Positions 6,409 to 13,903 of a stretch of 30,127 nucleotides of DNA are shown in pieces. Source of the DNA: Rhizobiales bacterium UBA697. Lineage in GTDB: Bacteria; Pseudomonadota; Alphaproteobacteria; Rhizobiales; Ancalomicrobiaceae. The stretch covers positions 1-30,127 of the forward strand of contig DBMN01000230.1 of the NCBI GenBank assembly GCA_002298965.1, given 5' to 3'. The first letter of the stretch is position 1. Every line of letters starts with the position of its first letter. The notes beneath the pieces are model-generated. The model worked only from the letters and a program-made list of their open reading frames with translations, did not search any database and was not told the DNA's origin. The position numbers were made by a program, and so were the translations under genes.

Positions 6409-8162
6409 GGCGTGGCCTTCTCGGCCTGCTCGGGGTGCTCCTTTTCGCGCTGTCGACGCTGCCTTCGGGCGCGGCCGAGGAGCCGCGGGTGGTGCGCGTC
6501 GGGGTGCTCGCCTATCGCGGTTCGGAGGAGGCGGAGACCACCTGGGAGACGACCTTCGGCCATCTGGCGCAGACGCTGCCGCAGTATCGCTTCGAGATGG
6601 TGCCGGGCAGCGCCGCCTTCCTGACGGCGGCGGTGGCGGCGCAGCGGCTCGACTTCCTCGTCACCAATCCCGGCCATTTCCTCGAGCTGGCGATCGGTTA
6701 TTCGGCGACCGCCATCGCCACCGAACAGGACATGGACGGCACGGCGGCGGCGGAATCGGTCGGCGCGGCGGTGGTGGTGCCGGCCGATCTCGGCGAGGTG
6801 CAGCAGCTCTCCGACCTCAAGGGCCACCGCATCGCCGCGGTCGGGTCGGAGGCCTTCGGCTTCCGCGCCGCCTGGGCGGAGTTCCTCGAGCGCGGCGTCG
6901 ATCCGTTCAAGGATGCGAACCTCTTGTTCGTCGGCTTTCCGGTCGAGGGCGTGCTGGAGGCGGTCCGCACGGGACGTGCGGATGCCGGCGTCGTCCGTTC
7001 GTGCCTGCTCGAGAAGCTGGTGGCGGAGGGCAAGGTCCGGGCGGACGCCTTCCGCGTCGTCGGGCGGCGGGCGTCGGGGACGCTGCGCTGTCAGGTCTCG
7101 ACCCGGCTCTATCCCGGCTGGCCCTTCGTCAAGGTCGCCCAGACGCCGACGCCGCTCGCGCGCGACGTCGCCAAGGCGCTCATCGCCATGCAGCCGACCA
7201 CCGGCGACGTGGTGTGGACCGACCCGGTCGACTATCAGCGCGTCCAGGACCTCTATCGCGCCCTCAAGGTCGGGCCCTACACGCCGTTCTCGCGGCTCGG
7301 CATGCTCGACTTCGCCTTCGAGCACCGCTGGTGGGGGGCGGCGATCGTCATGGCGATCGCCTGGTGGCTGATCCACGTCGGGCGCGTCTCCTACCTGCTG
7401 CGCAAGCGGACGCAGGAGCTGCAACGGGCGCACGAACTGGCGCGGCTGGAGAGCGAACGGATGGAACACACCGTCCGCCTGTCGTTGATGGGCGAGATGG
7501 CGAGTTCGCTCGCGCACGAGATCAACCAGCCGCTGGCGGCGATCCTCTCCTATGCGCGCGGCTGCGAGCGGCGGATCGACGGCGGCACCGACCCGGAGGG
7601 CGTGCGCGAGGGCGTCCGCCGCATCGCCGTGCAGGCCGAGCGCGCCGGGTCGATCGTCCGCCGCATGCGCGACTTCGTGCGCAAGAACCCGTCGCGGCAG
7701 GTGCCGGTCGACCCGGCGGCGATCGTCGCCGACGCGCTGGCGCTGTTCGAATCGACGGCGACGGCGCGCGGGGTGAAGATCGAGGCCGACGTGCCGGCGC
7801 GGCTGCCGACGATCCGCGCCGACCGGCTGCAGATCGAGGAGGTGCTGCTGAACCTGCTGCAGAACGCGCTCGAGGCGGTCGCCGATCGGCCCGAGCCGCG
7901 CATTCGCCTCACCGCCGAGGACGGCGCCCACACCGTCGACTTCGCCGTCGCCGACAACGGGCCGGGCGTCGCGCCGGGGGCGCGTGATCTGCTGTTCGAG
8001 GCCTTCTTCACCACCAAACCCGAGGGCCTCGGCCTCGGCCTGTCGCTGAGCCGCACCATCGTGGAAGCCCACGGCGGGCGGCTCGAACTCGATCTCGACC
8101 GGCCGGGCGAGACGGTCTTCCGTTTCCGCCTGCCGCAACTCGAAGAGGAAACCCGTGTCTGA
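6387..8162 (+). CDS. TtrS-like sensor histidine kinase next to sox genes
   Basis: The protein of 591 residues has a signal-type N-terminus, a periplasmic PhnD/TtrS-like binding domain (about residues 35-300), one membrane segment (about 315-335), then HisKA and HATPase domains. Catalytic features are H377 in SLAHEINQP, the N-box LLNLLQNALEAV, DNGPGV and GLGLGLSLS. It is paralogous to ttrS in this window and has two periplasmic cysteines, C206 and C235, that match those of the paralogue. The likely job is to sense a sulfur oxyanion and control the adjacent sox genes through the response regulator that follows. A GTG at 6351 with GGAG/GGGGG upstream is an alternative start adding 12 residues; the ATG was preferred because it fits the signal peptide and the start of the paralogue. 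Confidence 0.85.
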   Translation: MNRFEYVRRGLLGLLGVLLFALSTLPSGAAEEPRVVRVGVLAYRGSEEAETTWETTFGHLAQTLPQYRFEMVPGSAAFLTAAVAAQRLDFLVTNPGHFLELAIGYSATAIATEQDMDGTAAAESVGAAVVVPADLGEVQQLSDLKGHRIAAVGSEAFGFRAAWAEFLERGVDPFKDANLLFVGFPVEGVLEAVRTGRADAGVVRSCLLEKLVAEGKVRADAFRVVGRRASGTLRCQVSTRLYPGWPFVKVAQTPTPLARDVAKALIAMQPTTGDVVWTDPVDYQRVQDLYRALKVGPYTPFSRLGMLDFAFEHRWWGAAIVMAIAWWLIHVGRVSYLLRKRTQELQRAHELARLESERMEHTVRLSLMGEMASSLAHEINQPLAAILSYARGCERRIDGGTDPEGVREGVRRIAVQAERAGSIVRRMRDFVRKNPSRQVPVDPAAIVADALALFESTATARGVKIEADVPARLPTIRADRLQIEEVLLNLLQNALEAVADRPEPRIRLTAEDGAHTVDFAVADNGPGVAPGARDLLFEAFFTTKPEGLGLGLSLSRTIVEAHGGRLELDLDRPGETVFRFRLPQLEEETRV

Positions 8163-8769
8163 TCAGGCGCCGATCATCCACATCGTCGACGACGACCCGG
8201 CCGTGCGCGACGCGGTCGCCTTTCTGGTGTCGTCGCTCGGCTATGCCCACGAGGTTTCGACCTCGGCGAAGGAGTTTCTCGCCAAGCTCGACGACGACCG
8301 GCCGTCCTGCGTCGTGCTCGACGTGCGCCTGCCGGGGATCTCGGGGCTGGAGCTGCAGGGCGAGCTGATCCGGCGGGGCTCGCCCTGCGGCATCATCTTC
8401 GTCTCCGGCCACGGCGACATCCCCAAGGCGGTGCGCGCCGTGCGGCTCGGCGCCTTCGACTTCCTGGAAAAGCCGTTCGACGATCAGGTCCTGCTCGACC
8501 GCATCGGCGAGGCGCTGGCGGCGAGCGGGGAGGCGATCGAGGAGCGACGCCGCAAGAGCGATCTCGAGCGGCGCCTCGGCTGCCTCACCGACCGCGAGCG
8601 CGAGGTGCTGGCGCTGGTCGTCGCCGGCAAGACGTCGAAGGCGATCGCCCTCGACCTCGACATCTCGGTGAAGACGGTCGAGAACCACCGGCACAATCTG
8701 ATGACCAAGGCCGGCGCCGGCTCGGTGGCTCAGCTGATCGCCTGGGCTCAGGAGCCGGCGGCGGGCTGA
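8155..8769 (+). CDS. FixJ/TtrR-type LuxR-family response regulator
   Basis: The protein of 204 residues has an N-terminal receiver domain with acidic pocket D12-D13, phosphorylation site D56 (VVLDVRLPG) and K106 (FLEKPFD). A C-terminal LuxR-type helix-turn-helix follows (LTDREREVLALVVAGKTSK and ISVKTVENHRHNLMTK). It starts at a GTG that overlaps the end of the kinase gene by eight bases, so the pair are translationally coupled partners. It lies 247 bases upstream of soxC, which it probably activates. No copy of the CGAGGG-N4-CCCTCG palindrome seen at the ttr genes occurs near it, so its binding site must differ. Confidence 0.9.
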   Translation: MSDQAPIIHIVDDDPAVRDAVAFLVSSLGYAHEVSTSAKEFLAKLDDDRPSCVVLDVRLPGISGLELQGELIRRGSPCGIIFVSGHGDIPKAVRAVRLGAFDFLEKPFDDQVLLDRIGEALAASGEAIEERRRKSDLERRLGCLTDREREVLALVVAGKTSKAIALDLDISVKTVENHRHNLMTKAGAGSVAQLIAWAQEPAAG

Positions 8770-8792
8770 GTTTCCGCTCGTTTTGCAGTGCA

Positions 8793-8812
8793 CCTGGGTG
8801 GAAACCCCCAGG
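8793..8812. promoter_or_regulatory. Inverted repeat upstream of soxC
   Basis: CCTGGG and CCCAGG flank TGGAAACC, making an imperfect 20-base dyad (inner GGGT-GGAA-ACCC is also symmetrical) just after the response regulator stop. Further on, at 8836-8860, lies the phrase GGAACTTTCCCGTATCCCCT, the least GC-rich part of the 247-base gap and the likeliest promoter or activator region for soxC. At 8943-8955 GGGCG-GAA-CGCCC forms another small dyad. The dyad at 8793 might instead be a short terminator for the regulator gene, but no U-run follows. Confidence 0.35.
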
Positions 8813-9016
8813 CGCCCCCGGCACCGACCCCGATAGGAACTTTCCCGTATCCCCTTAGGCTGGACCCATTCGAAGATCCGCCCGGCAAAGCATCGGGCGG
8901 ACGCGAGGGGCAGGAAACGACCGGACGAGGAGGGGCGGAACGCCCTTTCCGCGAACGCCTCTGCTCACCCCTCGATGGACATTCCCGGGCGACCGGGACG
9001 ATGCGCGAGGGGGCTG

Positions 9017-10396
9017 ATGACGAAGGGCACGCGTAACATCGACGATTGGACGAGCGAGCGGGAGCGCCCGCGCCTTCGCCGCGCGCCGGAGAACTTCCTC
9101 GCGCCCGACGAGATCGCCGCCGTCTCGGCCGGCCGTCGCGGCTTCCTGCGCGGCTCGTTCCTCGCGGCCGCCGCCGCCATGACCGGCGGTGCCGCGGTGG
9201 CCCAGGAGAAGCCGGCCGGCGAGGACGCCATCCTGAAGCTGCCGCCGTGGTCGACGTCGCTCGGCCAGCCGGTCGCGGCGACGCCGTATGGTTTGCCGTC
9301 GAAGTACGAGACCGCGATGCAGCGGCGCCAGAGCCCGGGTCTGACCCAGGTGGCGGGCTCTTCGGTCTCCTTCATGCCGCTCCAGGGCATGTTCGGCATC
9401 ATCACGCCGTCGGGTCTGCACTTCGAGCGCCATCACCAGGGCTGGCACGATATCGACCCGTCGCGCCACCGGCTGATGATCGACGGTTCGTCGCCGGAGA
9501 TGGTCAAGAAGGCCAAGGTCTACACGCTCGACGACCTGATGCGGATGCCCTCGGTGTCGCGCATGCACTTCATCGAATGCGGCGCCAACACCGGCATGGA
9601 GTGGGGCAACGTGGCGGTGCCGACCGTCCAGTACACCCACGGCATGCTGTCGTGCTCGGAGTTCACCGGCGTGCCGCTCAGGACCCTGCTCGAGGACTGC
9701 GGTGCGGACTTCACCAAGGGCAAGTTCGTGCTCGCCGAGGGCGCCGACGGCTCGTCGATGACCCGCACCATCCCGATCGAGCTGGTCATGTCCGGCGAGG
9801 TCATCGTCGCCTACGGCCAGAACGGCGAGATGCTGCGCCCCGAGAACGGCTATCCCCTGCGCCTGATCGTGCCGGGCGTGCAGGGCGTGTCGTGGGTGAA
9901 GTGGCTGCGCCGCATCGAACTCGGCGACATGCCTTACGCCACCAAGGACGAGGCGGTTCACTACATCGACCTGATGCCGGACGGCCAGCACCGCCAGTAC
10001 ACCTCGATCCAGGAGGCGAAGTCGGTGATCACCTCGCCGTCGGGCGGCCAGACGCTGCTCGACAAAGGTCACTACAACGTCACCGGCCTTGCCTGGTCGG
10101 GTCGTGGCAAGATCAAGCGCGTCGACGTCTCCTTCGACGGCGGCATCAACTGGGTCGAGGCGCAGTTGCAGACCCCGGTGCTGTCGAAGTGCCTGACGCG
10201 GTTCAACGTCGGTTGGAACTGGGACGGTCGCCCGGCGATCCTGCAGTCCCGCGCCATGGACGAGACCGGCTACGTCCAGCCCGGATACCGGGCGCTGCGG
10301 GCGGTGCGCGGCACCCGCTCGATCTATCACAACAACGCCATCCAGTCCTGGAAGGTCGCGATGAACGGCGAGGTGAGCAATGTTCAGGTTCTCTGA
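9017..10396 (+). CDS. soxC: SoxC, molybdenum subunit of sulfane dehydrogenase SoxCD
   Basis: The protein of 459 residues is the molybdopterin subunit that, with SoxD, oxidises the outer sulfane sulfur bound to SoxY, a six-electron step. A Tat signal is seen as GRRGFLRGSFLAAAA around residues 39-53. The sulfite-oxidase fold includes the molybdenum-binding cysteine C188 in MHFIECGANTG, and the C-terminal dimerisation domain includes ISVSFDGG-like WSGRGKIKRVDVSFDGG. The ATG at 9017 has GAGGGGG upstream; an in-frame ATG at 8975 would add 14 residues without support. It overlaps soxD by 17 bases. The presence of SoxCD predicts complete oxidation of thiosulfate without sulfur globules. Confidence 0.96.
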   Translation: MTKGTRNIDDWTSERERPRLRRAPENFLAPDEIAAVSAGRRGFLRGSFLAAAAAMTGGAAVAQEKPAGEDAILKLPPWSTSLGQPVAATPYGLPSKYETAMQRRQSPGLTQVAGSSVSFMPLQGMFGIITPSGLHFERHHQGWHDIDPSRHRLMIDGSSPEMVKKAKVYTLDDLMRMPSVSRMHFIECGANTGMEWGNVAVPTVQYTHGMLSCSEFTGVPLRTLLEDCGADFTKGKFVLAEGADGSSMTRTIPIELVMSGEVIVAYGQNGEMLRPENGYPLRLIVPGVQGVSWVKWLRRIELGDMPYATKDEAVHYIDLMPDGQHRQYTSIQEAKSVITSPSGGQTLLDKGHYNVTGLAWSGRGKIKRVDVSFDGGINWVEAQLQTPVLSKCLTRFNVGWNWDGRPAILQSRAMDETGYVQPGYRALRAVRGTRSIYHNNAIQSWKVAMNGEVSNVQVL

Positions 10397-11435
10397 TCGC
10401 GGCTCGCTCCTCGCCGGCGTCGTCGCCTTCGGCCTCGTTCTGGGTGCCGGCGCGGCACGCGCCACCGACGACTTCGCCGGCATCGGCCGGGCCGCCACGC
10501 CGGCCGAGGTCAAGGCCTGGGACATCGACGTGCGCCCCGACTTCAAGGGTCTGCCCAAGGGTTCGGGCAACGTCGAGAAGGGCGAGCAGGTGTGGGAGGC
10601 CAAGTGCGCCGTCTGTCACGGCACCTTCGGCGAGAGCAACAAGATCTTCTCGCCGCTGGTCGGCGGCGTCGAGAAGGACGATCTGAAGACCGGTCACGTC
10701 GCCTCGTTGAAGCGCACGGACTTCCCGGCGCGCACGACGCTGATGAAGGTGGCGACGGTCTCGACGCTCTTCGACTACATCCGCCGCGCCATGCCGTGGA
10801 ACGCGCCGAAGTCGCTCTCCGACGACGAGGTCTATGCGGTCCTCGCCTATCTGCTGAACCTCTCCGACGTGGTGCCGGGCGACTTCGTGCTCGACGACCA
10901 GTCGATCCGCGAGGTGCAGAAGATCATGCCGAACCGCAACGGCATGACCTGGGACCACGCCATGTGGCCGTCGGCGGCCTTCACCGGCAAGCCCGTCGCC
11001 CCCGACGTCAAGGCCGAGCCCTGCATGAAGGCCTGCAAGAAGGAGCCGGAGCTGGTGTCGGCCCTGCCCGAACACGCGCTCGCCTCGCACGGCAATCTCG
11101 CCGACCAGAACCGCTCGTTCGGCCCGGTGCGCGGGCAGGTGACGGCGGCCTCGACCGAGGTCGTGGCGGTGCGGCCGAAGGGCGCGGTCATCGCCGATTC
11201 CAACGGTTGCCTCGGCTGCCACGCGCCGAACGCCAAGCTGGTCGGCCCGAGCTACGTCGAGGTGGCCGGCAAGTACAAGGGCGCGGGCGACGCGGCGACG
11301 AAGCTCTTCGCCAAGGTTCGCGCCGGCGGCGAAGGCGTGTGGGGCGACATGGCCATGCCGCCCCAGGAGGAGATCAGGGACGACGACCTGAAGGAGGTCC
11401 TCGCCTGGATCCTCGCGGGAGCACCGGAAAAGTGA
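10380..11435 (+). CDS. soxD: SoxD, dihaem cytochrome c subunit of sulfane dehydrogenase
   Basis: The protein of 351 residues is exported by a Sec signal (cleavage near ARA-TDD, residue 28). Two haem c motifs are visible, CAVCHG at C76-H80 and CLGCH at C277-H281, as expected for the dihaem SoxD of the SoxCD complex that passes electrons to small cytochromes. The length fits the family. A third cysteine pair, CMKACKKEPE, lies between the haem domains and is not a haem motif. The start overlaps the soxC end, showing tight coupling. MPWNAPKSL and NRNGMTWDHAMWP are recognisable SoxD segments. Confidence 0.95.
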   Translation: MFRFSDRGSLLAGVVAFGLVLGAGAARATDDFAGIGRAATPAEVKAWDIDVRPDFKGLPKGSGNVEKGEQVWEAKCAVCHGTFGESNKIFSPLVGGVEKDDLKTGHVASLKRTDFPARTTLMKVATVSTLFDYIRRAMPWNAPKSLSDDEVYAVLAYLLNLSDVVPGDFVLDDQSIREVQKIMPNRNGMTWDHAMWPSAAFTGKPVAPDVKAEPCMKACKKEPELVSALPEHALASHGNLADQNRSFGPVRGQVTAASTEVVAVRPKGAVIADSNGCLGCHAPNAKLVGPSYVEVAGKYKGAGDAATKLFAKVRAGGEGVWGDMAMPPQEEIRDDDLKEVLAWILAGAPEK

Positions 11436-11500
11436 GGCGCGGAGGCGCGCCTCGAGACGACGACGCGCCGGCGGCGCGCAATGACGGAGGAAACGACGAC

Positions 11501-11971
11501 ATGAACAGGCAGACGATCGATCGGCGAGGCTTCCTCGCGCGCGCGGCGGCCCTCGGGCTGACCACGGCGCTGGGGACGACGCTCGCCCCCCACCTGGCGC
11601 GGGCCGAGTGGATGAAGGCGGCCTTCGACGGCAAGTCGCTCGCCGACACCTACAAGGCGATGGGCGTCGCCGACGCCAAGGAGAGCGGCGACGTGCAGAT
11701 CCTCGCCTCCGACATCGCCGAGAACGGCGCGGTGGTGCCGATCCAGGCGGTCTCCAAGATCGCCGGTACGACGCAGATCTCGGTGCTGGTCGAGAAGAAC
11801 CCGAACATGCTGGCGGCGCTCTTCGACATCGGCCCGGACATGGTCCCCGACGTCACCACCCGCATCAAGATGGGCCAGACGTCGAATGTCGTCGTGCTCG
11901 TCAAGGCGGACGGCAAGTACTTCACCGCGACCAAGGAAATCAAGGTCACGCTCGGCGGCTGCGGCGGCTGA
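11501..11971 (+). CDS. soxY: SoxY, sulfur-carrier subunit
   Basis: The protein of 156 residues carries the Sox pathway intermediates on the thiol of its C-terminal swinging arm, here LGGCGG at the very end, the diagnostic SoxY motif. A Tat signal is seen as IDRRGFLARAAALGLTTALG, which co-exports the leaderless SoxZ. GGAGG lies 12 bases before the ATG. It follows soxD after 65 bases and precedes soxZ by 21 bases. The segments NPNMLAALFDIGPD and KMGQTSNVVV are typical for the family. No residues appear to be missing. Confidence 0.97.
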   Translation: MNRQTIDRRGFLARAAALGLTTALGTTLAPHLARAEWMKAAFDGKSLADTYKAMGVADAKESGDVQILASDIAENGAVVPIQAVSKIAGTTQISVLVEKNPNMLAALFDIGPDMVPDVTTRIKMGQTSNVVVLVKADGKYFTATKEIKVTLGGCGG

Positions 11972-11992
11972 TCGAAGACCGGAGGACACGAC

Positions 11993-12304
11993 ATGGGCAA
12001 TCCGATGAAGATCCGCGCCGCCTCCAAGGACGGCGTCACCGAAGTCAAGGTTCTGATGAGCCACGAGATGGAGACCGGCCTGCGCAAGGACGCCTCGGGC
12101 AATCTCGTCCCGGCATGGTTCATCGCCGAGATCACCGCCAAGCTGAACGACAAGCCGGTGATGACGGCGCAGTGGGGACCCTCGGTCTCCAAGAACCCGT
12201 TCCTCGCCTTCAAGATCAAGGGCGGCAAGGCCGGCGACAAGATCGCGATCAGCTGGACCGACAACAAGGGCGACACCCGCACCGACGAGGCCTCCGTGAC
12301 CTGA
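11993..12304 (+). CDS. soxZ: SoxZ, partner of SoxY
   Basis: The protein of 103 residues forms the SoxYZ heterodimer. It has no signal peptide and depends on SoxY for Tat export. Typical segments are VKVLMSHEMETGLRKD, PAWFIAEIT, WGPSVSKNPFLAFKIKGGKAGD and the C-terminal ISWTDNKGD. The length is usual for the family. GGAGG precedes the ATG at about nine bases. It sits directly after soxY, as in nearly all sox clusters. Confidence 0.97.
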   Translation: MGNPMKIRAASKDGVTEVKVLMSHEMETGLRKDASGNLVPAWFIAEITAKLNDKPVMTAQWGPSVSKNPFLAFKIKGGKAGDKIAISWTDNKGDTRTDEASVT

Positions 12305-12359
12305 TCGGTCGCGCAGACCCACGAAGAAGAACGAGAAGATCACGAGGGAGGGAGCAATC

Positions 12360-13175
12360 ATGAGACGACGGCACGCTGTCGGGCTCGCCGCGCTGATCGC
12401 CATTGCCGGCCCGATGGCCGGCGCGGCGCTGGCGGAGGGCGACAAGTCGATCGAGAGCATCGAGGCCTATCGCGAGGCGCTGAAGGACGGCAACCCGGCC
12501 GAGCTCTTCGAGGCTCAGGGCGAGGAACTCTGGAAGAAGCCGGCGGGGCCGAAGAACGTCTCCCTCGAGACCTGCGATCTCGGCATGGGTCCGGGCGTCG
12601 TCAAGGACGCCTATGCCCATCTGCCGCGGTACTTCAAGGACACCGACAGGGTGCAGGACGCGGAGAGCCGCGTCCTCACCTGCATGGCGACGATCCAGGG
12701 CATCGACGTCGCCAAATACGTCTCGGCCGGCTGGGGCAGCCCCGAGAAGGACGCGCTCAACGCCATCGCCACCTACGTCTCGGGCATGTCCAAGGGCACC
12801 AAGGTCGCAGTCTCGACCGCGCACCCGAAGGAAAAGGCGATGGTCGAGCTCGGCCGGCGGATGTTCTACTACGCCGGCGGTCCGCACGACTTCTCGTGTT
12901 CCACCTGCCACGGCCAGGACGGCACCCGCATCCGCCTGCAGGAACTGCCCTACATCCCGTCGCAGAAGGGTGCGGCCTCCGGCTGGACCTCGTGGCCGGC
13001 CTACCGTGTCAGCGCCGGCCAGATGTGGGGCATGCAGTGGCGCCTCGCCGACTGTTTCCGCCAGCAGCGCTTCCCCGAGCCGATCTACGGATCGGACGTG
13101 ACGGTGGCGCTCTCGATGTTCATGGCCGCGACCGCCAACGGCGCCGTCATGGACACCCCCGGCATCAAGCGTTGA
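12360..13175 (+). CDS. soxA: SoxA, cytochrome subunit of L-cysteine S-thiosulfotransferase (monohaem type)
   Basis: The protein of 271 residues has a Sec signal (cleavage near residue 25). SoxAX couples thiosulfate to the SoxY cysteine. Only one haem motif is present, CSTCH at C180-H184, with the cysteine ligand C232 in ADCFRQQRFPEP that carries the persulfide in known SoxA proteins. The N-terminal domain has lost its haem motif but keeps C72 (ETCDLGMGPG) and C108 (LTCMAT), which form a disulfide in monohaem SoxA structures. This is therefore the monohaem class, unlike dihaem Paracoccus SoxA. GGAGGGAG precedes the ATG. soxX follows ten bases later. Confidence 0.95.
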   Translation: MRRRHAVGLAALIAIAGPMAGAALAEGDKSIESIEAYREALKDGNPAELFEAQGEELWKKPAGPKNVSLETCDLGMGPGVVKDAYAHLPRYFKDTDRVQDAESRVLTCMATIQGIDVAKYVSAGWGSPEKDALNAIATYVSGMSKGTKVAVSTAHPKEKAMVELGRRMFYYAGGPHDFSCSTCHGQDGTRIRLQELPYIPSQKGAASGWTSWPAYRVSAGQMWGMQWRLADCFRQQRFPEPIYGSDVTVALSMFMAATANGAVMDTPGIKR

Positions 13176-13185
13176 GGAGGCGGAC

Positions 13186-13836
13186 ATGACGAAGACCACG
13201 CTTTCCGCCACTCTCGCCGCCGCCGCGATGGTCGCCGGCCTCCTCCTCGCCTCCTCCGCCTTCGCCGGCGGATCGTGGGGGCCGGGCGCCGACGACGCGG
13301 CCTTCGAGGCGATGCTGAAGTCCGGCTTCCGCGAGAAGGGCATCGCCAAGCTCGATCGCCTGAAGCAGGACGAGACGCAGGCCTTCTGCTCCGACCCGAA
13401 GGTGGCCGAGGCCAAGGAATCGGCCAAAAAGCGCGCCGAGATCGAGGCGGCGAACCTCGCCACGGTGAAGTGGCCGTCGGACGGCAAGTTCCTCGGCGAC
13501 TTCAAGGAGGGCGAGAAGATCGCCCAGTCGGGCCGCGGCCTGACCTCGACCGACAAGGCCGATCAGGTCAACGGCGGCAATTGCTACAACTGCCACCAGA
13601 TCTCCAAGACCGAGATCTCCTACGGCACGATCGGCCCGAGCCTCCTCGGCTACGGCAAGATCAAGGGCACCTCGGAGGAGGCGCTGCGCTCCACCTGGGC
13701 GAAGATCTGGAACTCCAAGTCGTCGAACGCCTGTTCCAACATGCCGCGCGCCGGCCACATGGGGATCCTCGCCGAACAGCAGGTCAAGGACCTGATGGCG
13801 CTGCTGCTCGATCCGAACTCCCCGGTCAACAAGTGA
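13186..13836 (+). CDS. soxX: SoxX, monohaem cytochrome c partner of SoxA
   Basis: The protein of 216 residues has a Sec signal ending near SSAFA-GG (residue 27). One haem c motif, CYNCH at C133-H137, is followed by the methionine ligand region CSNMPRAGHMGIL (M186). About 80 residues lie between the signal and the cytochrome fold, including a charged helical part (EAKESAKKRAEIEAA), so this is the longer SoxX type. GGAGG lies shortly before the ATG. It follows soxA closely and would be co-transcribed with it. Cysteines C68 and C183 could form a disulfide. Confidence 0.95.
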   Translation: MTKTTLSATLAAAAMVAGLLLASSAFAGGSWGPGADDAAFEAMLKSGFREKGIAKLDRLKQDETQAFCSDPKVAEAKESAKKRAEIEAANLATVKWPSDGKFLGDFKEGEKIAQSGRGLTSTDKADQVNGGNCYNCHQISKTEISYGTIGPSLLGYGKIKGTSEEALRSTWAKIWNSKSSNACSNMPRAGHMGILAEQQVKDLMALLLDPNSPVNK

Positions 13837-13839
13837 CGA

Positions 13840-13866
13840 GAGGGCCGATCGACCGGATCGGCCCTC
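13840..13866 (+). terminator. Strong intercistronic hairpin between soxX and soxB
   Basis: GAGGGCCGATC (13840-13850) and GATCGGCCCTC (13856-13866) form a perfect 11-pair stem with the loop GACCG, starting four bases after the soxX stop. No U-run follows (ACACTTCCC), so it may be a partial or Rho-assisted terminator, or a 3' stabiliser that lowers expression of the downstream genes relative to soxCDYZAX. Confidence 0.5.
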
Positions 13867-13903
13867 ACACTTCCCGCTCCGACACGAGACGAGGCGCGAC
13901 GCC

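Noticed and set aside
5697..8162. A DsbA-like to sensor kinase fusion in one long frame
   Set aside because: The long frame reads the DsbA region out of phase. The DsbA-like protein ends with its own stop at 6321, and the kinase has its own start with a signal peptide.
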